This document shows positions 1-6,591 of a stretch of DNA of 9,196 bases, one piece after another. Source of the DNA: JAAZFF01 sp964405775 (GTDB lineage Bacteria; Verrucomicrobiota; Kiritimatiellia; RFP12; UBA3636); the NCBI GenBank assembly GCA_964405775.1, contig CAYOPG010000084.1, positions 1-9,196 on the forward strand, written 5' to 3'. The translations under genes and the position numbers were made by a program. The stretch's first letter is position 1. Each line of letters starts with the position of its first letter. The notes under the pieces were generated by a model. The model was not told the origin of the DNA, ran no database searches, and was given only the letters and a program-made list of their open reading frames with translations.

Positions 1-5
1 CTTTT

Positions 6-866
6 TCATGATCGACTATCATAGTGGATGGCGATGCGCCCGCCTGCGCCGTTGCCATTGCTGGAGGAGAGGCCGTTGCTGCCGCGTGCGAAAATTCTGC
101 CTCCCGCCCCCAGCAGACGATGGCAAGTGATCCAAATGCTGCCTCCTGCACCGCCACCGTTGTTAACCGTCCTGTATTCGGCATCCGCTCGTATTATGCC
201 ATCCACAGTAACATCACCTGACGCATCAATCCGTATCACTCCTCCGCCAGCGAATCCCGGATTATTCTGACCAAATCCAGAGCTTCCCGGAGCTACAGGC
301 GCCGATGCCGAGCCGTAGCTGATCGCACCGCCCAACTGCTGCTTGTACGCCTGTCCGCCGTGTCCGGCGCCTCCGCCCCACCCCTGGCCAGCATTCGCAC
401 CGTATCCCGGTCCGTAGCCGTTGCCGTCGCGCCCGGCATAGCCCTTATTATCGGCGTCGATAATCCCGCCAGAAGCCACAGTCAGGTTGCTACATGCGAT
501 GACAACGTTGTTCGACATCTGCGTATCAGTGAACGCTGGTGGCAGAGTCATCACCCCTCCACTGGCAATCGTCACGGTTGTGGCACTAACGGAAGTGTTC
601 CAGTTCGTGAAAATCATAGTGCCAGCTAATGACAGAGACGCGAGCTCGGGAGTCGAGCTGCTGAGGATCACAGAGCTCCCCGCGTTGATTACAACATCAT
701 CGCCGGTTGTTGGTACGGTAGTCTGGCCATCCCAGTTGAGCGGGTCAAACCAGTCGCCCGTTCCGGTTGGCAATTCCCAAGTGCGTGTAGCGGCCGGAGC
801 CGTGCCAGATATCAGCGTAAACGCCAATATGACTATGAATAAATGAAGTATCGCTTTTGTTTTTAT
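6..866 (-). CDS. Secreted Gly-rich surface protein, start and end both doubtful
   Basis: Likely an exported surface or adhesin-like protein; function not recognised. The only standard start is TTG at 827-825 (273 aa), but that cuts through a signal peptide. In-frame codons upstream, back to a TAG at 872-870, read K-I-K-T-K then AILHLFIVILAFTLI and SGTAPAA, a classic n/h/c signal peptide. The natural start position is the ATA at 866-864 (286 aa), and no ATG, GTG or Shine-Dalgarno is present there. The mature part begins with a W-x(7)-GDWFDPLNW motif and a beta-rich stretch, followed by a long Gly/Asn/Ser-rich region with GGGAGG-type repeats and ending GAGGRIAIHYDSRS. Relatives in PVC-type bacteria, from general knowledge, usually continue well past the GGRIAIYYD motif, so the TGA at 8-6 may be premature. 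It is either a short secreted protein with an ATA start, or a decaying gene. The secretion call is fairly secure; intactness is not. Confidence 0.6.
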   Translation of the reverse strand: MKTKAILHLFIVILAFTLISGTAPAATRTWELPTGTGDWFDPLNWDGQTTVPTTGDDVVINAGSSVILSSSTPELASLSLAGTMIFTNWNTSVSATTVTIASGGVMTLPPAFTDTQMSNNVVIACSNLTVASGGIIDADNKGYAGRDGNGYGPGYGANAGQGWGGGAGHGGQAYKQQLGGAISYGSASAPVAPGSSGFGQNNPGFAGGGVIRIDASGDVTVDGIIRADAEYRTVNNGGGAGGSIWITCHRLLGAGGRIFARGSNGLSSSNGNGAGGRIAIHYDSRS

Positions 867-970
867 TTTCTATTGTCTTTTTGGGTACGTTTTCAGGAGC
901 TATTGAGGTGTGTTAGAAGAGACATTCCTCAGTCAGCAGAAAATGCAATACACCCCACCCGATGACGATT

Positions 971-976
971 ATTATA
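971..976 (-). promoter_or_regulatory. -10 box upstream of the surface protein gene
   Basis: A perfect TATAAT on the minus strand, within GTGTATAATAATC, about 100 nt upstream of the surface-protein reading frame. The hexamer 17 nt further upstream, AAGTTC, is a poor -35 and lies inside a palindrome, which suggests a regulated promoter. The position in a non-coding gap directly before a gene supports the call. A start site near 964 is inferred. Confidence 0.5.
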
Positions 977-986
977 CACCACAGGC

Positions 987-1007
987 AAAACAAGAACTTC
1001 CTGTTTT
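987..1007. promoter_or_regulatory. 21-bp palindrome, probable operator
   Basis: Plus strand AAAACAAGAA-C-TTCCTGTTTT is an odd-length palindrome with 9 of 10 arm positions matched; the only mismatch is the 993/1001 pair. It covers exactly where the -35 element of the 971-976 promoter should sit. Without a T-tract on either side and with the arms almost touching, it suits protein binding better than a terminator hairpin. Which protein binds is unknown. Confidence 0.45.
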
Positions 1008-1162
1008 CAAGGCGATTTCGTCCCGTTTCTTAAGATTTTTATGAACAGATCCCCTGAACTGTGAACATGTGCAGTTTGAATGGCACACTACAGGGTAACA
1101 ACGAGATCTCTTCGAAACTGTCGGTGCTGTCTCACCAATTCGAGAGGCTTACGACGTGTTGT

Positions 1163-2593
1163 TCAAAATCCATATCTGACGCTGGCATAGATGTTGTTGG
1201 CGTCTTCGAACTGGCCGAAGAATGTGTCATCGCGCCTGCCGAGGAAAACGTTGCCGCCGACTTCGACAGTCCAGTAGTCGTCAACCTTGTAGTTTGCGTT
1301 GGGACGCAGATACGCATCGTCGTCAGTAGGCGAATAGAAGAGGAAGATGCTGAGTTTAAGGTTCTGATTCATCATCAGCTTGGTTAGGCGCACGGTGGCC
1401 ACTTGGCGCAATTCATCGGCAGCGCGTGCTTCCGGGGGCAAAGAGGCTGTGTATTCATCGTAGTCGAGCATGTACTCTACGTAGTACTGAAAACCGCCTG
1501 TCAGATCGGTGGCTATCTCGCGCTCGAATCCCACCAGGCCGCGGATTTCGCTATTGCGTATGTAGGGGTTGTCTCCACTAATGTCGTCGGCAGAGCGATA
1601 CCAGCCGATTTCTGCGCTGAAGATGCCTCCAGCGGCGGGTCCGCGCGAGCTGGCACCGAGCACCTGCAGGCGGGGATAAACAGCGCGCCCCGTTTCGGGA
1701 TCGGAGCCTCCGGGGCTCTTCCAGAAACCATCGTAGCCATACAATGCCATTTCGTATGAGCCGACGTTGCGGAAGAGACGTAGCGCCCATTCGTCGTCCT
1801 CGAACCACTTGTCCGGCACATCGGCGACCATCGGGACATCGCGCCCCGTCATGCGCCCTAGCCCGGGGTTCCAGTATGAGATGCGGCGCCCGTCGATCGC
1901 GCGATCGGCATCAAAACGCGGCACATAGACAATGTCCAGGTTCGCCAAGTCGCTGAAAAACGAGGCTTTAAGAGCGTCTGAAGGCGCTTTTAGATATTCG
2001 TCATCCCGCCCTATGAAGAACGAGTTCCAGTCTTTGGGAAAGAGGTCGTTAATGAATAGCTGATCGCCAGTACCCCAGGTGTTGATCTGCCGGCCCAGTT
2101 TCAAGTCAACGAACGATGCCGGACTAAACAGCAGGTTCGCCTGACGCAGGTCTAGCCAGCCGAATCCCTCCTCTAGATCCACAGGATAATCGTCTGCAAC
2201 GGGATCGTAGACGAAGTCCGTAACGAGTTTCAGCGCCAACCGGTCGCCCGACTGGTCGTATCTCAACTGCAGACGGGTTTCTCCAATCGAAGCGTCCTTC
2301 TGATGAGGATCGTCTTGCAACCGGACGCCGGCTCGAGTCTCCCAAAAGCCATTAACCGAATCGGGGAGCAAGCGTGAGCTTACGTTGGCAAATGAATTCC
2401 CCTCATTCTGGTCCGCACCGAGACCGGCGGGCAATGCGGGAGATGAAGATGTTGAACTCAGTCCTGCGGGTAGAGCGGGCTTATCAGCAGTTCCTCCCAG
2501 GCCGGCAGGCAGGACAGGCTCCGCGATTGCCAAGGATGCCGTCAACGCGACGGTGATAAAAAAGGATGCTTTTCTTGGAACAACTTTTTTCAT
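1163..2593 (-). CDS. Outer-membrane beta-barrel protein (DUF1302-like)
   Basis: Predicted 476-aa outer-membrane barrel, probably the outer-membrane partner of the transporter and LolA-like protein encoded just upstream. A signal peptide covers residues 1-24 (MKKVVPRK, hydrophobic core, then LAIA before EPV). Residues 27-59 contain three LPAGL units at 28, 41 and 55, a short low-complexity linker. From about residue 80 the protein alternates amphipathic strands and Asp/Gly-rich turns, and it ends S-V-R-Y-G-F with the C-terminal Phe that the BAM machinery recognises. The LGRQINTWGTGDQLFINDLF segment (167-186) followed by PKDW matches the GRQ-x-WG pattern of DUF1302-type barrels, a family often encoded beside MMPL/RND transporters. 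The ATG at 2593 has no evident Shine-Dalgarno, but the signal peptide fixes the start. It begins 37 nt after an intrinsic terminator, so it is expressed by read-through or by its own promoter. Barrel location is confident; exact family is less so. Confidence 0.8.
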   Translation of the reverse strand: MKKVVPRKASFFITVALTASLAIAEPVLPAGLGGTADKPALPAGLSSTSSSPALPAGLGADQNEGNSFANVSSRLLPDSVNGFWETRAGVRLQDDPHQKDASIGETRLQLRYDQSGDRLALKLVTDFVYDPVADDYPVDLEEGFGWLDLRQANLLFSPASFVDLKLGRQINTWGTGDQLFINDLFPKDWNSFFIGRDDEYLKAPSDALKASFFSDLANLDIVYVPRFDADRAIDGRRISYWNPGLGRMTGRDVPMVADVPDKWFEDDEWALRLFRNVGSYEMALYGYDGFWKSPGGSDPETGRAVYPRLQVLGASSRGPAAGGIFSAEIGWYRSADDISGDNPYIRNSEIRGLVGFEREIATDLTGGFQYYVEYMLDYDEYTASLPPEARAADELRQVATVRLTKLMMNQNLKLSIFLFYSPTDDDAYLRPNANYKVDDYWTVEVGGNVFLGRRDDTFFGQFEDANNIYASVRYGF

Positions 2594-2599
2594 GGCTAT

Positions 2600-2629
2600 C
2601 AGAATGATCTAGGAGTGATGTCTGGATTG
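2600..2629 (-). promoter_or_regulatory. Weak candidate promoter for the barrel gene
   Basis: On the minus strand TTGCAA, 17 nt, GATCAT (4 of 6 matches at each box) lies between the terminator T-tract and the barrel ATG. If used, transcription would start only a few nt before the ATG, giving a nearly leaderless message, which would agree with the missing Shine-Dalgarno. Matches this weak occur by chance, so this is tentative. Confidence 0.2.
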
Positions 2630-2630
2630 C

Positions 2631-2655
2631 AAAAAAGGAAGGTATCGGGCCTTCC
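2631..2655 (-). terminator. Intrinsic terminator after the LolA-like gene
   Basis: On the minus strand GGAAGG, a 7-nt loop CCCGATA, then CCTTCC is followed directly by TTTTTT: a perfect 6-bp GC-rich stem with a U-tract. It starts 17 nt after the stop codon of the LolA-like gene. It lies inside what otherwise looks like one operon, so it probably lowers or cuts off transcription into the barrel gene. Confidence 0.8.
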
Positions 2656-2672
2656 CCGAACGGGCGCGTGTT

Positions 2673-3485
2673 TTAGCGTAGCTGTGCGCGGGGCGGGTTG
2701 CGGAGATAGCGCTCCGTGAACAGATCCTCGGTCAGGGCGATGTTGTACTCGACCTTTTTGTAGGAGAGTGTAGTTGTGCTACCAGTGCGCAGGTCGCTCA
2801 TCTGGGATTTGACGACCGTCTGGAACCCCTGTATCTCCTTGACTTCAAGCGCCTGCATCTCGCGGATTTTTTTGCCCTCAGCGTCGTAGTATTCAGCCTT
2901 GACGGGCATGAAAGTAGCTTTGTGAATCCACACCTTGTAAGAGGCGAATTCGACGGACTTCGGATCCTTCGGTGTATTCTTCAGCACGTAGTAGTCGGCT
3001 GTCGTCTCGACCAGCTCGTGGGTATCCAGATCGGGAGAGCGTCCGGAAACGTCCTCATAGAAGAAGTCGGAGCCGACGAAGCTAGTGCGTTTATCGGAGG
3101 CGGCGACGCGTTTGACGAGGTTAAGACCGGGCATGAAGAGCCAGCGGTCGTCGTCGCTGCCGTCCACGTGCTTGTGGACGAGATACGCCATCTTGTTTAC
3201 ATCGGCAGGCCGTTCGAAGTAGATGTACATCTTCTGGTCCCCCGCAAAAACATCGTTCGTTACGCCGGCCGGTTCCAGATCCTTACGCAGAATGGTGAAT
3301 TCGCGAGTGCGTTCACGTCCCTGAGAGTCCTTGATGACCATAGAAACCTTGGCCCGCCCGTCCTGTCCCTGATAGTACGACATACGGTTTGCATTCGCGA
3401 CTATTTCGTCAACGGATGGAACGGAATCCTGAGCAGATGCGACTGCTGTAGCGAGGACAAGAAAAATTGAGAGTGTCTTTTTCAT
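2673..3485 (-). CDS. LolA-like periplasmic protein (outer-membrane lipoprotein-sorting family)
   Basis: A 270-aa exported protein of the LolA_like / COG2834 type, expected to carry a lipid or lipid-linked cargo across the periplasm. I chose the ATG at 3485 over longer starts because it gives a clean signal peptide (MKKTLSIFLVLATAVASA, cleaved before QD) and has AAAGGA 6 nt upstream. The mature domain fills the rest: a beta-sheet half-barrel with the family signature DDDRWLFMPGLNLVKRVA (111-128), then the segment SFVGSDFFYEDVSGRSPD (135-152), and a conserved-looking end at RYLRNPP (259-265). There is no lipobox Cys, so it should be soluble rather than anchored. It starts 68 nt after the transporter gene. 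Members of this family are commonly encoded beside MMPL/RND transporters; acting as shuttle between that pump and the barrel is inferred. Family assignment is firm, cargo unknown. Confidence 0.88.
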   Translation of the reverse strand: MKKTLSIFLVLATAVASAQDSVPSVDEIVANANRMSYYQGQDGRAKVSMVIKDSQGRERTREFTILRKDLEPAGVTNDVFAGDQKMYIYFERPADVNKMAYLVHKHVDGSDDDRWLFMPGLNLVKRVAASDKRTSFVGSDFFYEDVSGRSPDLDTHELVETTADYYVLKNTPKDPKSVEFASYKVWIHKATFMPVKAEYYDAEGKKIREMQALEVKEIQGFQTVVKSQMSDLRTGSTTTLSYKKVEYNIALTEDLFTERYLRNPPRAQLR

Positions 3486-3508
3486 TTTTATTCCTTTCAT
3501 GCTTGTAA

Positions 3509-3542
3509 ATCCGGCGCGTCGGACCAGTCTGACTTGCCGGAT
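3509..3542 (-). other. Intercistronic hairpin between transporter and LolA-like genes
   Basis: ATCCGGC and GCCGGAT form a perfect 7-bp stem around a 20-nt loop that itself contains alternating GTC/GAC triplets able to pair. It sits in the 68-nt gap between the transporter stop and the next start, with only TTTA after it, so it is a poor terminator. An mRNA-stability or processing element that sets the ratio of the two products is plausible but unproven. Confidence 0.4.
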
Positions 3543-3553
3543 ATGTTGAACGT

Positions 3554-6433
3554 TCACGGCTGCCGGCACTTCTTACGGCGGCTGAAGAAGAAACAGAACA
3601 CAGCCATGGCCGCAATTGCTATTAGACATCCCACGGAGACCTGACTCCAGGTGGCGCCGATTAATCCCTGAATGTTCAGAGCGATTGTCAGGATGGCTGC
3701 GACGGCAGCAAAGAAGACCGTGCCACATTTGCAGAGTGCCGGGTGCGCCGGATCGCTGAACAGCCAGCGAGAAAGCAACGTGATCATAGCGGGCAGGAGG
3801 AAAAGCGTCGTTAGTCCGGCGGTCAACAGAATCGCCGCTATGAACGTACCAACTGTCTGGTAAGGCACGAGGGGTGCAGCCAACAGAGGCAGAAAGCCGA
3901 TGCCGATCACTATCACGTTGCGCGTGATAGCGCGGGCTGGTTCGCCGAAGATCGGGCCGGCTGCCGCCTCCCACGAGCCGTGCTTCTCGACCATCTCACG
4001 CGACCGCGAAATGAAGTGGATGGCATAGTCAATAGCCATGCCGAGGCTCAGGGAAGAAAGAACCGCCACAGGCATGTCGTAATCCTTGCCGATGAAACCG
4101 ATCACACCGTAGATCAGCCCGATCGTAATGGTCAGCGGTATCATCGAGAGAATGCCCCAGAGAGCGGAGCGGTACAGAATTATCATCATTAGCCAAACTG
4201 CCGCGAAACTGCCAAGGAATGACACCATCATGCCGCTGACCATCTTTGACTGCCATATGACGTTGATGTAGGTGAGTCCGAACCATTCTGCCTTGATACC
4301 GGCAGGCGGCGGATTGGCGGCGATGTAATCATCCACCGAGTCAACGATGACCTTCATGTCACGGTTGTCGCCGCTCTTCTGCTGGATCCACATGCTCGTG
4401 CGCCTCCAGGTGTCTGGGAGAACGAAATGCCCGAGATCACGGGGACGGTGAGAACTCTCATACTGCAAGACGGTCTGTGCAACGCCCTCTCGGGTGTCAG
4501 GTATGCGGTAGTACTCGGGATTCCCTTCCATAAGTTCCCTGTACACCGTGCGGACTAGATCGGTCAAGGAATTGCTCTTCCCGACGAGCGGGCGTCCATC
4601 GGGACTCTTGATGGAAAGCAGGTAGTCCTGCAAACCGACCATCCAGTTGAGAACCTCAGGTTCCTTGAAGACCTGCCCTGCCTGAGACTGTTCCCCGACG
4701 AAGAGGCTGGCGGCATCCCAGGCATCGAACATCTCATCCTGCGCTACTTCCATTTGTTTGGCCGCGTAGTCTTGCCACTGTTCAAAGAACGCTTCGCGGG
4801 ACTCAGCCGTGGCGTCCAATTCTCGCGCCTTGGCCAGAAGTAGACCGAACACTTCGTCCACTGCCGTCATTTCGTCTGAAGTCAGCTCTTTCTGGCGGTC
4901 AACGAGTGGCGCTTCGACAGCCGCGGCGAGTTTGCCAGGACCGGGAAGCTCGTCAGCCGGCGCGAACGAGAGGTACCCCATGTAGGTGCCCCCGAAGTGT
5001 GAATTCATAACTCTGTCGGCAACGCGTATGGGATGCTTTTCGTTGAACCATTTTACGGGGTTGTCGTTTATGACAACTCGTGTTATGCCCCAGGCCGCAA
5101 GGCCAACGAGAAGCAGCGCACCGACGAGTATTGCCTTTGCGTAGCGGCGGGTGCCGGCTCCAACCGCGCGGAGCGTCTTAGTCATGAATGAATGCGACTC
5201 CTCATCGGCGTTGTGCTCGGTAAGGCCGAAGTTTTCAAGAGACTTCTCGCGTATGAACATCACGGAGGCCGGGATGAACGTCACGGTGAGCAACCATGCA
5301 ACCATAACGCCTATGGCAATGAATATGCCGAAGACTTGAACCGGAGGGATCGGAGTGAGAGCAAGAGACAGGAAGCCCACGGCGGTCGTAAGGCTCGTGT
5401 AAAGCATAGGAGTGAAGAGTGTCTTCATGACGCCGCGAATGGTGGTCGCTCTGTCGCGGCTCTCCTGATAGCGGTCGAAAAACTCGGAAAGTATGTGTAT
5501 TGAATCGAGAACGGCGATCGGCATGATGAAGATCGGAATCATACTGCTCATTATATGAATCGTGTTGCCAGTGGCAACGAGCAGTGCCATCGTGAAAATG
5601 CAACCCACTATCGCAACAATCATCGGAGATAGAATAAGGACTATCTTCTTAAAGAACAGAAGCAGAAGGAGGAAAATGATCAACATCGCCATGGGCGCGG
5701 AGATCGCCATCTGCTTGAACATCTCCACGCCGAAGGTGTCCTCGGCGATAGGAAGACCAGTGATGTGATAGTTGTCGCCTGAGGAGAACTCTGCAATCTT
5801 GGCACGCAACTTCTCCGCAACCTTGTAAGACAAGTGCTTGTCAGAGAGTGGCAGATAAATGGCGATTGCCTGACCGTCTTCAGAGACGAGTGTCCCCTTC
5901 ATGAATGGCAACTTCATTGCCTTGTCGCGTACTGCACGCGCCGCCTCGGGAGTCTCCGGCGGCTCAGGCATTAGCCATGAGAAGCTGACTTCCCCGAGCC
6001 CGCCCTGTTCGACATTGTCCACAGTAGACGGTGCGATGATGTCGATGCCTATAACGCCAGCCTTCGAATCCTTAGGCTCGCCAATAGCTTCCTCTTGCAG
6101 CGTTTTGGCGTACTCGGCAAGCTCGTAAATGTCTCTGAGCGTGGCTGGGTTGAAGACGTAATCAGGAGCGCGGTCGTTTACAACGCCTACGACAAGCATG
6201 TCGTAAAGCTCGAACTCCTGCTTCATTTCGTGGTTGAACACACGTACGTGCTCAGTGGCAGGGAGCATGTTTTCGGGGTCAGTGTCCACCTCTACGCCGT
6301 TCAGGCGTGGAAACGATTCCGGCCACAAAGACGGTAGCGCTGCCAGCAACGTTAGCGCCAACGTCACACCAGCCATTACGAAAGTCGTAGTCTTATGGTG
6401 CGAGATACACCAATCAATCAGCCTTTTAAACAT
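3554..6433 (-). CDS. RND-superfamily (MMPL/HAE3-type) inner-membrane transporter
   Basis: A 959-aa proton-driven RND transporter with the duplicated MMPL layout. I place the start at ATG 6433 because GGAGGT lies 6 nt upstream; a GTG two codons earlier almost touches that site. TM1 is near residues 17-38, followed by a periplasmic domain to about 240, then TM2-6 to about 395. TM7 is near 434-453, followed by a much larger second periplasmic domain (about 455-725) with a helical, acidic insert (about 500-660), then TM8-12 to about 888. Likely proton-relay acids are the TM4 Asp in PIAVLDSIHIL and the TM10 Asp in GMAIDYAIHFI, a paired location typical of MMPL/HpnN-like proteins. A further hydrophobic pair at about 905-925 and 933-951, ending in a basic SRRKKC tail, extends it beyond the usual 12 TM. 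Relatives move hopanoids, sterols, lipids or other hydrophobic molecules. The LolA-like and barrel genes downstream support an envelope lipid-transport role; the substrate is unknown. Confidence 0.9.
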   Translation of the reverse strand: MFKRLIDWCISHHKTTTFVMAGVTLALTLLAALPSLWPESFPRLNGVEVDTDPENMLPATEHVRVFNHEMKQEFELYDMLVVGVVNDRAPDYVFNPATLRDIYELAEYAKTLQEEAIGEPKDSKAGVIGIDIIAPSTVDNVEQGGLGEVSFSWLMPEPPETPEAARAVRDKAMKLPFMKGTLVSEDGQAIAIYLPLSDKHLSYKVAEKLRAKIAEFSSGDNYHITGLPIAEDTFGVEMFKQMAISAPMAMLIIFLLLLLFFKKIVLILSPMIVAIVGCIFTMALLVATGNTIHIMSSMIPIFIMPIAVLDSIHILSEFFDRYQESRDRATTIRGVMKTLFTPMLYTSLTTAVGFLSLALTPIPPVQVFGIFIAIGVMVAWLLTVTFIPASVMFIREKSLENFGLTEHNADEESHSFMTKTLRAVGAGTRRYAKAILVGALLLVGLAAWGITRVVINDNPVKWFNEKHPIRVADRVMNSHFGGTYMGYLSFAPADELPGPGKLAAAVEAPLVDRQKELTSDEMTAVDEVFGLLLAKARELDATAESREAFFEQWQDYAAKQMEVAQDEMFDAWDAASLFVGEQSQAGQVFKEPEVLNWMVGLQDYLLSIKSPDGRPLVGKSNSLTDLVRTVYRELMEGNPEYYRIPDTREGVAQTVLQYESSHRPRDLGHFVLPDTWRRTSMWIQQKSGDNRDMKVIVDSVDDYIAANPPPAGIKAEWFGLTYINVIWQSKMVSGMMVSFLGSFAAVWLMMIILYRSALWGILSMIPLTITIGLIYGVIGFIGKDYDMPVAVLSSLSLGMAIDYAIHFISRSREMVEKHGSWEAAAGPIFGEPARAITRNVIVIGIGFLPLLAAPLVPYQTVGTFIAAILLTAGLTTLFLLPAMITLLSRWLFSDPAHPALCKCGTVFFAAVAAILTIALNIQGLIGATWSQVSVGCLIAIAAMAVFCFFFSRRKKCRQP

Positions 6434-6435
6434 GG

Positions 6436-6504
6436 TCACACCTCCGATTCGATTGCCCTGACGAGCTCGTCCTTGCGTTGAACCCCGACATACTTCTTTA
6501 CCAT
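6436..6504 (-). CDS. Possible 22-aa leader peptide upstream of the transporter
   Basis: ATG at 6504 opens a short frame reading MVKKYVGVQR then KDELVRAIESEV and stopping at TGA 6438-6436, 2 nt before the transporter ATG. Its last codons (GAA TCG GAG GTG TGA) contain the transporter's GGAGGT ribosome site, the arrangement expected for translational coupling. The composition is protein-like (charged, amphipathic), but there is only a weak GAGAGA upstream. It could be a leader peptide, the tail of a decayed gene, or chance. I do not recognise it. Confidence 0.3.
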   Translation of the reverse strand: MVKKYVGVQRKDELVRAIESEV

Positions 6505-6532
6505 CAGATATTTCTCTCTGCTTGTATTTTGC

Positions 6533-6541
6533 GGGGGGGGG
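6533..6541. repeat. G9 homopolymer tract
   Basis: Nine consecutive G on the plus strand (C9 in the transcript) lie between the peroxiredoxin hairpin and the transporter, about 100 nt upstream of its start. Tracts of this length are prone to slippage and to sequencing error. It is intergenic, so length changes would alter spacing rather than frame, except for any frame entering the 22-aa leader. Confidence 0.7.
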
Positions 6542-6545
6542 TTAT

Positions 6546-6573
6546 TGTCCGGCAGGATCACTCCCGCCGGACA
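6546..6573 (-). terminator. Hairpin after the peroxiredoxin gene
   Basis: TGTCCGGC pairs perfectly with GCCGGACA (8 bp); inside there is an A-C mismatch, three more pairs (GGA/TCC) and a 4-nt loop. It begins about 18 nt after the peroxiredoxin stop. On the minus strand the sequence after it is AATAA and then a C-tract, not a U-tract, so termination may be partial or Rho-assisted. It could also protect the 3' end of the peroxiredoxin mRNA. Confidence 0.6.
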
Positions 6574-6591
6574 CAGAAACGGAGCCTTGAT

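Larger units (their letters stand above)
867..1162. other. Non-coding gap between beta-barrel and surface protein genes
   Basis: No reading frame here looks protein-like. It holds the TATAAT box and 21-bp palindrome listed separately, an 8-bp GAGATCTC palindrome at 1103-1110, and a weak 5-bp hairpin at 1057-1076. I see no convincing intrinsic terminator for the beta-barrel gene ending at 1163, so its transcript end is unresolved. Confidence 0.6.

Noticed and set aside
24..846. Several plus-strand open frames opposite the Gly-rich surface protein
   Set aside because: Gly-rich (GGN) codons read antisense give Pro/Ala/Ser-rich frames with no stops; this explains all of them.
1057..1076. Hairpin AACTG/CAGTT as terminator of the barrel gene
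   Set aside because: Only 5 bp with a 10-nt loop, no T-tract, and about 90 nt beyond the stop codon.
1081..1095. TGGCAC on the plus strand as a sigma-54 promoter
   Set aside because: There is no GC doublet at the required spacing and no plus-strand gene downstream.
2922..3470. Plus-strand open frame of 182 codons opposite the LolA-like gene
   Set aside because: It mirrors codon bias of the real minus-strand gene, which has a signal peptide and family motifs.
3486..3569. Longer start for the LolA-like protein at 3569 (298 aa)
   Set aside because: It would bury the signal peptide behind 28 basic residues and overlap the transporter end; the ATG at 3485 has a good ribosome site.
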